This document shows positions 41,465 to 51,967 of a stretch of 64,000 nt of DNA, piece by piece. Source of the DNA: Agromyces agglutinans (lineage in GTDB: Bacteria; Actinomycetota; Actinomycetes; Actinomycetales; Microbacteriaceae); contig NZ_WJIF01000007.1 of NCBI RefSeq assembly GCF_009647605.1, positions 1 through 64,000 on the forward strand. Direction: 5' to 3'. The notes under the pieces were generated by a model. That model saw only the letters and a list, made by a program, of their open reading frames with translations, ran no database searches and was not told the DNA's origin. Position 1 is the first letter of the stretch; the number at the start of each line of letters is the position of its first letter. Position numbers and translations under genes: made by a program.

Positions 41465-42646
41465 ATGAGAGCTGTCACCTGGCATGCGGCGCGCGACGTG
41501 CGCGTCACCGACGTTCCCGACCCCCGGATCCTCGAGCCCACCGACGCGATCGTGCGCGTCACCGCGACCGCGATCTGCGGCTCCGACCTGCACCTGATCG
41601 ACGTGTTCGGGCCGTTCATGCACCGGGGCGACGTGCTGGGGCACGAGGCGATGGGCATCGTGGAGGAGGTCGGCGCTGCGGTGACCCGCGTGCGCGTGGG
41701 CGATCGCGTCGTCGTGCCGTTCGTCATCGCCTGCGGGCGGTGCCGGATGTGCGAACTCGGCCTGACCACCCAGTGCGAGACGACGCAGAACACCGAGCAC
41801 GGCACCGGTGCCTCGCTCTACGGATACACCGAGCTCTACGGACAGGTGCCCGGTGGCCAGGCCGAGGCGATCCGCGTGCTGCTCGCCGACGCCAACCTGC
41901 GCGTCGTCGGCGCCGACCTGCCCGACGAGCGCTACCTCTTCCTGAGCGACATCCTGCCGACCGCCTGGCAGGCCGTGAAGTACGCGGGCGTCGAGCCCGG
42001 CGGCACGATCGGCATCCTCGGCCTCGGCCCGGTCGGCCAGCTCAGCGCGCGCGCCGCGCGCCTGCTCGGCCTGCGCGTGCTCGCCGTGGACCCGGTGGTC
42101 GAGCGGCGACTGATGGCCGAGCGCCACGGCGCCGAGGTGCACGGGCTCGACGACGCCGCCGAGGCGCTCGAGTGGTTCCGCCGGGGCACCGAGGGCCGCG
42201 GCCCCGACGCGGTCGTCGACGCCGTCGGCCTCGAGGCCCACGGCAATCCCGTGACCGCGCTCATGCAGAACGTCACGGGCTCGATGGCGGGCGGGGTCGC
42301 GAAGAGCGCGATGAAGCACCTGGGTGTCGACCGCATGGCCGCGCTCGACCTCGCGACCGAGGCGGTGCGCCGCGGCGGCACCGTGTCGGTGGCAGGCGTG
42401 TACGCCGGCGCCGTCGACCCCGTGAACCTCATGCGCATCTTCGACAAGCAGCTCACCATGCGGTTCGGCCAGTGCAACGTGCAGCGCTGGCTCGACGACC
42501 TCATCGGCCTCGCCGAACGGCCCGACGACCCGCTCGGGCTCGAGGACCTCGTCACGCATCCGGCCCCGCTCGAGCAGGCCGCCGAGATGTACGAGCTGTT
42601 CAAGCAGAAGTCGAGCGGATGCATCAAGGTGGTGTTGAAGCCCTGA
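41465..42646 (+). CDS. Zinc-dependent alcohol dehydrogenase (glutathione-independent formaldehyde dehydrogenase-like)
   Basis: 393 residues. Medium-chain dehydrogenase with the catalytic zinc stretch ICGSDLHLI...GHEAMGIV and a full structural-zinc loop CGRCRMCELGLTTQC. The Rossmann motif is GILGLGPVGQLSAR. The extended middle part (FRRGTEGRGPDAVVDAVG) and the C-terminal SGCIKVVLKP match the larger members near formaldehyde dehydrogenase. It oxidises an alcohol or a hydroxymethyl adduct with NAD+. The neighbour DUF892 gene and this gene are both typical of oxidative or solvent stress regulons. Confidence 0.92.
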   Translation: MRAVTWHAARDVRVTDVPDPRILEPTDAIVRVTATAICGSDLHLIDVFGPFMHRGDVLGHEAMGIVEEVGAAVTRVRVGDRVVVPFVIACGRCRMCELGLTTQCETTQNTEHGTGASLYGYTELYGQVPGGQAEAIRVLLADANLRVVGADLPDERYLFLSDILPTAWQAVKYAGVEPGGTIGILGLGPVGQLSARAARLLGLRVLAVDPVVERRLMAERHGAEVHGLDDAAEALEWFRRGTEGRGPDAVVDAVGLEAHGNPVTALMQNVTGSMAGGVAKSAMKHLGVDRMAALDLATEAVRRGGTVSVAGVYAGAVDPVNLMRIFDKQLTMRFGQCNVQRWLDDLIGLAERPDDPLGLEDLVTHPAPLEQAAEMYELFKQKSSGCIKVVLKP

Positions 42647-42656
42647 GGCGTCGCCG

Positions 42657-42662
42657 TATCGT
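42657..42662 (+). promoter_or_regulatory. -10 box TATCGT of a leaderless promoter
   Basis: TATCGT seven bases before ATG 42670, within the 23-base gap after the alcohol dehydrogenase gene. Confidence 0.4.
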
Positions 42663-42669
42663 CCCGATC

Positions 42670-43143
42670 ATGAGACGACGAGCGCGGCTCGTCGCCGGGG
42701 TCGCCGTCATCTCGCTGGCCGCCGGCCTGGGCGGCTGCGGACTGCAGATCCCCGCCGACCCGAACGGCACCCTGGACCGCGCGACCGGCGCCGAACTGCG
42801 GGTCGGCGCGTCGCCCGACGCGTCGCTCATCGAGGTGCGCGGCGACGACGTGTCGGGCGTGCTGGCCGAGGTCGTCGAGGCGTTCGCCGCGTCGATCGAC
42901 GCCACCGTCGAATGGACCGTGGGCGGCGAGGAGCAACTCGTCACGGGCCTCGAGGAGGGCGAGCTCGACCTCGTGGTCGGCGGCATCACCGACGAGACAC
43001 CGTGGCTCGATCGTGCCGGCGTCTCCCGCGGATACCCCGAGATGCCCGGCGCGAACGGCCGCACCATCGTGATGCTCGTGCCGCTCGGTGAGAACCGGTT
43101 CCTCAGCACGCTCGAGACGTTCCTCGACGAGGAGCTCGGCTGA
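42670..43143 (+). CDS. Half-length solute-binding lipoprotein (SBP_bac_3-like)
   Basis: 157 residues with a lipoprotein signal (LAAGLGGCG, lipobox Cys at about 23). The mature part starts like a family 3 amino-acid-binding protein: LRVGASPDASLIEV, VLAEVVEAFAASIDATVEW, LVTGLEEGELDLVVGGITDETPW, and GRTIVMLVPLGENRFLSTLETFL. Normal members have ~230-250 residues; here the loop that returns to lobe 1 is missing, so about half of lobe 2 is absent. It overlaps the cation diffusion facilitator start by one base, so it may be a periplasmic metal- or ligand-holding partner of that transporter. Confidence 0.8.
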   Translation: MRRRARLVAGVAVISLAAGLGGCGLQIPADPNGTLDRATGAELRVGASPDASLIEVRGDDVSGVLAEVVEAFAASIDATVEWTVGGEEQLVTGLEEGELDLVVGGITDETPWLDRAGVSRGYPEMPGANGRTIVMLVPLGENRFLSTLETFLDEELG

Positions 43144-44182
43144 TGTCCCGATTCGGCCGAACCGACCTGCCGGAGGAGCAGGCCGTCGCCATGCGCAAGG
43201 CCGTGCGGATCGAGATCTTCACGATCTGCTACACGACCGTGACGATCGGCGTCGTCGCGCTCGTGCTCGGCAACTCCCAGGCCATGAAGACGGCCTGGGT
43301 CGAGGACATCCTCTCGCTCACGCCGCAGGTCGCGTTCCTCGTGGCGCTCATCTTCGTGCGCCGGCGTCCGACGAAGGCCCACCCCTTCGGCCTGCACCGC
43401 GCGATGAGCGTCGGCCACCTCGTGGCCGGCGTCGCCCTCTTCGTGGTCGGCACGACGCTCGCGTGGGAGGCGATCAGCGGTTTCCTGCGCGGCGACCATC
43501 CGACCATCGGCACGGTCGTGCTCTTCGGGTCGTCCGTCTGGCTCGGCTGGGTGATGATCGCGGTGATGGCGGTGATCGCGATCGGCCCCCCGTTCTACGG
43601 CCGATACAAGCTGAAACTCGCGAAACCGCTGCACAACAAGCTGCTCTATGCCGACGCCGACATGGCGAAGGCCGACTGGCAGACCAACGCCGCCTCGATC
43701 GTCGGGGTACTGGGCATCGGCGTCGGCCTGTGGTGGCTCGATGCCGCGGCTGCGCTGTTCATCTCGGTCGGCATCATCTGGGACGGCCTGCGCAACATGA
43801 AGACGGCCACGCTCGGACTCCTCGACAAGCGCGCCGCCACCTACGACGAGAAATCGGTTCATCCGCTCATCGCCGAGGTCGCATCGACGCTGCGTGCCCT
43901 GCCGTGGGTCGCGGATGCCGCCGTGCGGATGCGCGACCTCGGGCAGGTGTTCCACGTCGAGGCGTTCGTCGTGCCGACGGATCCGCGCACGCCGGTCGAG
44001 GCCTACGAGGCCGCGTCGCGCGCCGTCGCCGAACTCGACTGGAAGGTCGAGGACGTCGAGGTGATCCCCGTGAGCGTGCTCCCCGTCGAGGCCGACCGCG
44101 GCGTGCCCGACGACGGGGAACCGCATGCCGACGGCAGCGATGATGCGGATGCCACGGGCGCCGCCCGCGGCGGAGGCGGGCG

Positions 44183-44186
<4 letters not shown>
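43143..44186 (+). CDS. Cation diffusion facilitator (MMT1/FieF-type)
   Basis: 347 residues. Six hydrophobic segments with metal sites WVEDILSLTPQ in TM2 and YADADMAKADWQTN in TM5, where D-x3-D-like pairs bind the ion, then a cytoplasmic domain (VFHVEAFVVPTDP) and an acidic/Gly-rich tail. It differs in sequence from the transporter at 4475. Starts on the last base of the lipoprotein stop and ends four bases into the next gene, so lipoprotein, transporter and DUF6098-like protein form one operon. Confidence 0.92.
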
Positions 44187-46281
<2,095 letters not shown>

Positions 46282-46890
46282 TCAGGCGGTCAGGACGGTG
46301 CGAAGCGCCGCGACGGCGTCGGCCAGGGCGGCGGCGAAGTCGTCGGCGGTGCCGAGGTCGTGGAACTGCTCGCCGGTCATGCGCAGCGCCGTGGAGACGA
46401 CCTGCACGACGGCGCGCACGTGCGGGTCGCGCGGCGAGGTACCCTCGCGCGTCGCGACGAGTTCGGCCAATTGCCCTTCGCGCTCACGGCTGACGTCGAT
46501 GAACCGGGCGAGCAGCCGCGGTTCGCGGTCGATCGCCGCGACCAGGTCGGCGTGCTCGGCGACGTCGAAACCCGCCGCACGCGCGTGCTCGACCGCCAGC
46601 TCCAGCAGGTCGTCGACGGCCGATGACCAACCCCGGGAGTCCCGGCCGAGGAAGCGCTCGGCGTAGCGGCCGAACTCCTCGGCCTCGTCGAGGCCGATGA
46701 CCGCCTCCTCCTTCGACGGGAAGTAGTTGAAGAAGGTGCGCCGGGAGACGCCGACCTCCTCGCAGAGCTGCTCGATCGTGAAGCCGTTCAGGCCGCGAAC
46801 CGCGGTGAGCCGCCGCGAGACCGCCGTGATCCGCGAGGCGGTCGCGGCCATGCGGGCGGTCCGACCCGACGCGATTGCACTTTCCGACAC
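46282..46890 (-). CDS. TetR-family regulator of the DHA2 efflux pump
   Basis: 202 residues from GTG 46890. The HTH is RLTAVRGLNGFTIEQLCEEVGVSRRTFFNYFPSKEEAVIG (given as the TIEQLCEEVGVSRRTFFNYF helix pair). The C-terminal part (FARYAERFLGR onwards) binds an inducer. The longer in-frame extension to 46962 would code through the operator array, so GTG 46890 is preferred. It precedes the efflux gene and lies divergent from a cupin gene. Confidence 0.9.
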   Translation of the reverse strand: MSESAIASGRTARMAATASRITAVSRRLTAVRGLNGFTIEQLCEEVGVSRRTFFNYFPSKEEAVIGLDEAEEFGRYAERFLGRDSRGWSSAVDDLLELAVEHARAAGFDVAEHADLVAAIDREPRLLARFIDVSREREGQLAELVATREGTSPRDPHVRAVVQVVSTALRMTGEQFHDLGTADDFAAALADAVAALRTVLTA

Positions 46891-46926
46891 GGAGTGCAGT
46901 ATTGCACTGGTGCAGTCAGAGTGCAA
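46875..46926. promoter_or_regulatory. Operator array of TGCA half sites
   Basis: Five TGCA cores lie within 52 bases: TTGCACT, AGTGCAG, TTGCACT, GTGCAGT and GTGCAAA. The central pair forms a perfect palindrome AGTGCA-GTAT-TGCACT (46893-46908). It sits at and just before the TetR start, where autoregulation and control of the efflux pump would act. Confidence 0.7.
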
Positions 46927-46985
46927 AACGACAGGCGGCGGGGCTGGCATACTGGACCGCACGCTCCCGGGACCGGAGGACTGTC

Positions 46986-47333
46986 ATGGCCGACCTGCTC
47001 GATCTCGCCCGCATCCACCTCGACGCCGCGCTCGCCGACGAGCACGGCCGCAGCGCCGAGCTCATCCTCCGCGACGGGCCGATGCGCCAGTCGATCATCG
47101 CCCTGCGATCGGGGGCCGAGCTCTCCGAGCACAACTCCCCCGCCGCGGCGAGCGTCCAGGTGCTGCAGGGCCGCGTTCGCGTGACCGGGCAGGACGTGAC
47201 CGAGGTCGGCGCCGGCCGGCTGGACGTGCTGACCCATCACCGCCACGCCGTGCTCGCGCTCGAGGACTCCGTGTTCCTGCTCACGACCGTCACCGGCATC
47301 GACAGCACCGGCGGGCCCGAGCGGGCGCGCTGA
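46986..47333 (+). CDS. Small cupin-domain protein
   Basis: 115 residues from ATG 46986, with GGAGGA upstream. One short cupin barrel: IIALRSGAELSEHNSPAAASVQVLQGRV and GRLDVLTHHRHAVLALEDS. The metal ligands are partly kept (E..H, H-H). Such small cupins often accompany regulators or stress genes. Divergent from TetR, across the operator array, so it may be controlled by the same regulator. Confidence 0.85.
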   Translation: MADLLDLARIHLDAALADEHGRSAELILRDGPMRQSIIALRSGAELSEHNSPAAASVQVLQGRVRVTGQDVTEVGAGRLDVLTHHRHAVLALEDSVFLLTTVTGIDSTGGPERAR

Positions 47334-47350
47334 CGCGCGGCGCGGGCGCG

Positions 47351-47379
47351 GCCGGGCGCCCGGCGGATGCCCGCCCGGC
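47351..47379. terminator. Hairpin between convergent genes
   Basis: GCCGGGCG (47351-47358) pairs with CGCCCGGC (47372-47379) round a 13-base loop that contains a GGATGCC heptamer. It separates the cupin gene from the fusion-enzyme gene, which ends at 47407. Confidence 0.5.
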
Positions 47380-47406
47380 GCGCGGCGCCGCGGGCTCCCT
47401 CCCCCG

Positions 47407-50148
47407 TCAGCCCGCGACGTGCGCCGCGTCGAGGTGCCGACGGGCTGCGCCGATGGCGAGGCGGGCGTGCTCCTTCGCGCCGACCTGCGCCACGAGCGTC
47501 GCGCGGGGGATCTCCAGCGCGAACGGGATGCCGGCCGGGAGCGCCGCGAGGATGCCGTGCAGGTCGAGGTCGCCCTCGCCCGGGAACAGCCGCTCGAATC
47601 GCGCGGTGTGGATCAGCCCTGCCGTGGTCGCGGGGATCTCGCCGGGCGCGTCGCACACGTGGGCGTAGTGGAACCACTCCGCGGGAAGCTCACGCAGGTC
47701 GTCGACGCTCGACCGCGACCGCGCGAAGTGCAGGGCGTCGATGAGCAGACCCGCATTGGGCTGGTCGGCCGCCCGGAGCACCCGCACGGCCTCGGCGAGG
47801 TTCGGGGTCTCCGTCCACGAGGGGAACTCGAGGTCGATGGTGAGGCCGAGCGGCTGCGCCATCCGGCACAGCTCGGCGAAGCGGTCGGTCTTGCGCGCGA
47901 AGTCCGAGTCGGGCAGTTGCGTGATGACGTGGCGAGCGCCGAGCTCGGCGCCGGCCTCGAGGAAGCGCAGGTAGTCGCGAGGGTCGTCTCCCGACGTGAT
48001 GCGTGCCAGCTCGACATCGAGGACCTCCACTCCGGTCGCGGCGAGGTGCGTCTTGGTGGCTCGCATGAGCGCCGGGTCGTACGCCAGCGGGTAGTGCGGC
48101 TCCTGCGGCGTGACCCTCGTCATGCGCAGGCCCACGTAGCGGTAGCCCGCGGCCGCGGCGGCGTCGACGAGCTCGGGCGGCGACAGGCTCAGCGCCGTCA
48201 GGTGCGCGAGCGAGTAGTCGTGCCGCGGCTCGATCGCGGGCTCGGTCGGTGCGCTCGCGAGCATGCGCAGCCGCTGCCGACGGTGCGCGGCCATGCGCAA
48301 CGGAACGCTGCGCGGGTCGCCGAGTCCGTCGTAGCCGTCGACGCGCTGGACCACCTCGAAGAACACGCGCGAGCCGAGCATCTCGGTGAAGAGATGCAGG
48401 TACTCGCCGCGTTCGTCGCGGTCGTAGAGGATCGAGTGCTCGCGGAGCCGGTCGACGAACCCGGAGGGCAGGTCGAGCCGGGCGTCGAGGTCGTCGTAGT
48501 AGTTGTCGGGGATCTCGAGGATGGGCGCCCCGCGCTCGCGCAGGGCGTGCGCGCAGGCGATCAGGTCGTCCGTCGCGAAGGCGACGAGCTGCGGGCTCGA
48601 CACCCCCGGCGACCAGTCGCCGCGTCGGAGCGGCGTCGTGCTCAGCGCGATTCGCACGTGCCGGCCGGGATCGCTCGCCGACCAGGTGCGGATGAGTCCG
48701 AACGGGGCCGTGACCTCCGAGGAATCGCCCGGCACGAGCCCGAGGACGGTGCGCAGGAACAGGGCGGACTGGTCGAAGTCGTCGATCGACTCCGTGATCG
48801 CCACGTGGTCGATCCCGCGCAGCAGCGGTGATTCGCGTGGGGGTTCCCCGGTCGGATCGAAGTCCTCGAGCCACGAGCCCTCCCCCGCTGCCGCGCAGAA
48901 GAACAGCGCCGTGCCGTCGGGCGTGGCCACCGAGCCGAGGTCGGTCTCGTCCGGCCGGCGAGAACGGACGAGCCTCGGCGCGAGCAGGCTCTCGGCTCGC
49001 CGCATCGACGCGGCCGGATCCGCGGTCTCGACGGCGAGCGCCGAGATCGACGCCGTGGCCGGGGCGACCGATCGATCGGGTGCGAGGTTCAGCAGCACCC
49101 GCGCGCCGCCCTGTTCCCACAGGTCGACGGCCTTCGAGCGATGCTGCCCGGTCCGCGCGAAGCCGAGGGCGCCGAGGGCACGCGAGACCAGCGGGCCGGA
49201 TACCTCGTCGACGGCGAATTCGGCGAACGCGAAGCCGCCCAGCGGCGGGGCCGGCGGAAGGCCCTCGCCGATCGCGATCCGCTCGGGCGCCGCGGGGTGC
49301 CCTCCTGCCGTCGGCCGGCCGGATGCGGCCACCGCCTCGGCGAGCGCACGCATCGAGCGCATGGCGTCGGTGGCGGCGTGGCGGGGATCCTCCTGCTGGT
49401 AGACGTCGTTGAACACCTCGAGCGCGATCGGCCCGGCGTATCCGGCCGAGAGGAGCCGGCCGAGGAACCCGGCGACATCGAGCGAACCCTGGCCGGGGAA
49501 CAGGCGGGAGTGCAGGCTCCACTCCCGCACGTCGGGGTTCCGCCGCGGGGCATCCGCGAGTTGCACGTGGAAGACCCGGGCGACGTCGACCTCGTCGACG
49601 GCGGCGGGATCGTTCCGCGTCGAGAGCACGTGGAAGCTGTCGAGGCACAGGCCCAGCGCGGCGTGGTCCACCTGCCGGACGAGACGTGCGGCATCACGAT
49701 GGGTGCGGACGCGCCCCCATGGCACGGCCTCGTAGGCGAGGCGGATGCCGCGAGCCTCGGCCCGCTCGGCGAGGTCGTGGAGCTGCGAGGCGGCGAGCCC
49801 GTCGTCGTCGAGGCCGTCCTCGCTCCTGGTCGAGCAGCACACCAGCACGCCCGCGCCGAGCTCGGTCAGCACGTCGAACTTCCGCTCGGCGCGGCGCAGC
49901 GTCGCCGCGAATCGATCGGTGGGGACCGCCTCGACGTGGAACGGCTGGTAGGCCCCGATCGACAGCCCGAGATCCTCGGCCTCGCGGGCGAGCCGTGCCG
50001 GCGACCACGACGACATGACGAGGTCGTACTCGAGCAGCTCGATGCCGGCGAAGCCGGCCGCCGCCGCCGCGCGCAGCTTGTCCTCGAGCGTTCCCGACAG
50101 GCACACGGTCGAGATGGATGGCTCGGGTATTCCGGATACGACGTTCAT
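47407..50148 (-). CDS. Three-domain fusion: 3-dehydroshikimate dehydratase + HPPD-like domain + second TIM-barrel isomerase/epimerase
   Basis: 913 residues from ATG 50148. Residues ~8-285: QuiC/QsuB-type 3-dehydroshikimate dehydratase TIM barrel with the metal ligands in AYEAVPWGR (Glu), LCLDSFHVL (Asp, His), FHVQLADAP (Gln) and ALEVFND (Glu), plus FPGQGSLD. Residues ~300-620: HPPD-like vicinal-oxygen-chelate part (GIDHVAITES ... GEYLHLFTEML ... FFEVVQR); the second HPPD histidine, usually QHIA, reads QLVA. Residues ~645-913: a second AP-endonuclease-2-type sugar-phosphate isomerase/epimerase barrel (YSLAHLTALSL, DVELARI, LLIDALHFARS, YAHVCDAPG, FPGEGDLDL). The frame is open across the linker (RRQRLRMLASAPTEP). 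Two-domain dehydratases are known; the third domain is unusual. Last gene of the operon, 44 bases after the TPP enzyme. Confidence 0.88.
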   Translation of the reverse strand: MNVVSGIPEPSISTVCLSGTLEDKLRAAAAAGFAGIELLEYDLVMSSWSPARLAREAEDLGLSIGAYQPFHVEAVPTDRFAATLRRAERKFDVLTELGAGVLVCCSTRSEDGLDDDGLAASQLHDLAERAEARGIRLAYEAVPWGRVRTHRDAARLVRQVDHAALGLCLDSFHVLSTRNDPAAVDEVDVARVFHVQLADAPRRNPDVREWSLHSRLFPGQGSLDVAGFLGRLLSAGYAGPIALEVFNDVYQQEDPRHAATDAMRSMRALAEAVAASGRPTAGGHPAAPERIAIGEGLPPAPPLGGFAFAEFAVDEVSGPLVSRALGALGFARTGQHRSKAVDLWEQGGARVLLNLAPDRSVAPATASISALAVETADPAASMRRAESLLAPRLVRSRRPDETDLGSVATPDGTALFFCAAAGEGSWLEDFDPTGEPPRESPLLRGIDHVAITESIDDFDQSALFLRTVLGLVPGDSSEVTAPFGLIRTWSASDPGRHVRIALSTTPLRRGDWSPGVSSPQLVAFATDDLIACAHALRERGAPILEIPDNYYDDLDARLDLPSGFVDRLREHSILYDRDERGEYLHLFTEMLGSRVFFEVVQRVDGYDGLGDPRSVPLRMAAHRRQRLRMLASAPTEPAIEPRHDYSLAHLTALSLSPPELVDAAAAAGYRYVGLRMTRVTPQEPHYPLAYDPALMRATKTHLAATGVEVLDVELARITSGDDPRDYLRFLEAGAELGARHVITQLPDSDFARKTDRFAELCRMAQPLGLTIDLEFPSWTETPNLAEAVRVLRAADQPNAGLLIDALHFARSRSSVDDLRELPAEWFHYAHVCDAPGEIPATTAGLIHTARFERLFPGEGDLDLHGILAALPAGIPFALEIPRATLVAQVGAKEHARLAIGAARRHLDAAHVAG

Positions 50149-50192
50149 GTGCAGCCGCCTGTCGATCGGTGGACTCGGGCGCCGGGCGTGCG

Positions 50193-51956
50193 TCAGGGCG
50201 TCGCGACGTGCTCGATCGCCTCGCCGGGCGAGTAGATGTCGAGGATGTTCCAGTGGCCCGCCGTCGGGGTCGGCACGTTGACCATCGACACGTCGATCAC
50301 GACCGGCCTGCCGAGCGCGATGGCGCGCTCGAGCGCCGGCTTGAACTCGGCCGCCGACTCGACCCTGATGCCGGTGACGCCGTACGCCTCCGCGATCGCC
50401 GCGAAGTCGGTGTACATGGGATCGTCGGCGGTGCCGAACACCGTGCCGTAGGTGGTGTCGAAGGCGGCCTTCTCGAGCCCCGCGATCGTGCCGAACGCGT
50501 TGTTGTTCATCACGACCCAGACGCACGCGACGTCCTGCTCGCGCGCGGTGGCGAGTACCGCCGGGTTCTGCCCGAATCCGCCGTCGCCGACGAGGGAGAC
50601 GACGACCCGATCGGGGCATGCGATCTTCGCCCCGACGGCTGCGGGCGCACCGAAACCCATCGTGGCGAACCCGCCAGGGGTGAGGAAGGTGCCCGGGGTG
50701 AGGATGTCGAACTGCTGTCCGACGCCGTTCTTGTTCCAGCCCACGTCGGTCGTGATGATCGCGTCCGGCGGCAGCACCTCGCGCGTCTCGGAGAGGATCC
50801 GCTCGGGCCGCATCGGCCAGGCATCCGACACCTGGGCTTCGGCGTTGCGCCGCTTCACGGTGTCGCGGTTCTCGGCGATCCGCGCGAGCAGGTCGTCGCG
50901 CGCCACGCCCGCCGGGGCGAGGCGACGGGCGACGCGCACGAGCGTCGCCAGCGCCGACTTGAGGTCTGCCAGCGCGCCGATCTCGAGGGGGTAGTTGCGC
51001 CCGAGCTCGGCCGGGTCGATGTCGATCTGCATGAGCCGGGTCGCCGGGATGTCGAAGGTGTACTCGGCGTACCACGAGCTCGAGTCGGCCTCCGCGAACC
51101 GGGTTCCCAATGCGAGGATCCAGTCCGCCTGCCGCGTCGTGTCGTTGGTGAACGCCGTGCCCCAGAACCCCGTCATGCCGAGCACCAGGGGGCTGTCGTC
51201 GGGCAGGGCGCCCTTGCCCATGAGGCTGTGGGCGACCGGCAGCGACAGGAGCCCGGCGAACTCGGCGAGCTCGGCGGCCGCATCGGCGGCGACGATGCCG
51301 CCGCCGACGTAGAGCACGGGACGCTCGGCATCGAGGAGGTGCTGCACGATGCGCTCGGCGACCGCCTCGTCGAGCCCGGGCTTCGCGAGCGAGCGCGTGT
51401 TGCCGATGGCGCGGTCGAACCGCTCGACGTCGATCTCCGCCGAGAAGACGTCCATCGGCACGTCGACGAGCACCGGACCCGGGCGCCCGCTCTCAGCGAG
51501 CGCGAACGCCTTGTCGAGCACCTCGGCGATGAGATGCGGCTGGTCCACGCGCCACGCACGCTTCACGAACGGCCGGTAGATCTCGTACTGGGAGGCATCC
51601 GCGTGGAGGTTGATCTCCTGGTGCGGATGCTTCCCGAAGTAGTGCGTCGGCACATCGCCCGCGATGACGACCATGGGGATCGAGTCGAGCGCGGCGTTCG
51701 CCACGCCCGTCGCGGCGTTCGTCAGGCCGGGGCCGAGGTGGGTCAACACGACGCCCGTGCGCTTGGCCGCACGCGCGTACCCGTCGGCCGCGTGCGCCGC
51801 GATCTGCTCGTGACGCACGTTCACGAAGGAGATGCGGTCGCTCTGCTCGAGCGCGGCGAGCAGCGCGATGTTCGTGTGCCCGCACAACCCGAACACGACC
51901 TCGACGTCGCGGGCTTCCAGGTAGCGGACGATCTGGTTGGACACCAGGTCCTTCAT
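50193..51956 (-). CDS. Thiamine pyrophosphate enzyme (acetolactate synthase-like)
   Basis: 587 residues from ATG 51956; AAGGAG lies nine bases upstream, which decides it over ATG 51971. The three TPP-enzyme domains are seen: an N-terminal pyrimidine domain with FVNVRHEQIAAHAADGYARA (activating Glu), a central domain (PVLYVGGGIVAADAAAELAEF), and the C-terminal PP domain with VSLVGDGGFGQNPAVL...NNNAFG (GDG-x-N metal motif). Such enzymes decarboxylate or condense 2-oxo acids. Substrate residues cannot be assigned; acetolactate synthase itself is unlikely because of the neighbours. Third gene of the operon. Confidence 0.9.
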   Translation of the reverse strand: MKDLVSNQIVRYLEARDVEVVFGLCGHTNIALLAALEQSDRISFVNVRHEQIAAHAADGYARAAKRTGVVLTHLGPGLTNAATGVANAALDSIPMVVIAGDVPTHYFGKHPHQEINLHADASQYEIYRPFVKRAWRVDQPHLIAEVLDKAFALAESGRPGPVLVDVPMDVFSAEIDVERFDRAIGNTRSLAKPGLDEAVAERIVQHLLDAERPVLYVGGGIVAADAAAELAEFAGLLSLPVAHSLMGKGALPDDSPLVLGMTGFWGTAFTNDTTRQADWILALGTRFAEADSSSWYAEYTFDIPATRLMQIDIDPAELGRNYPLEIGALADLKSALATLVRVARRLAPAGVARDDLLARIAENRDTVKRRNAEAQVSDAWPMRPERILSETREVLPPDAIITTDVGWNKNGVGQQFDILTPGTFLTPGGFATMGFGAPAAVGAKIACPDRVVVSLVGDGGFGQNPAVLATAREQDVACVWVVMNNNAFGTIAGLEKAAFDTTYGTVFGTADDPMYTDFAAIAEAYGVTGIRVESAAEFKPALERAIALGRPVVIDVSMVNVPTPTAGHWNILDIYSPGEAIEHVATP

Positions 51957-51967
51957 GTGGGTCTCCT

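Noticed and set aside
50149..51075. 309-codon upstream extension of the fusion enzyme
   Set aside because: It lies out of frame inside the TPP-enzyme gene, and the dehydratase domain begins right after ATG 50148.
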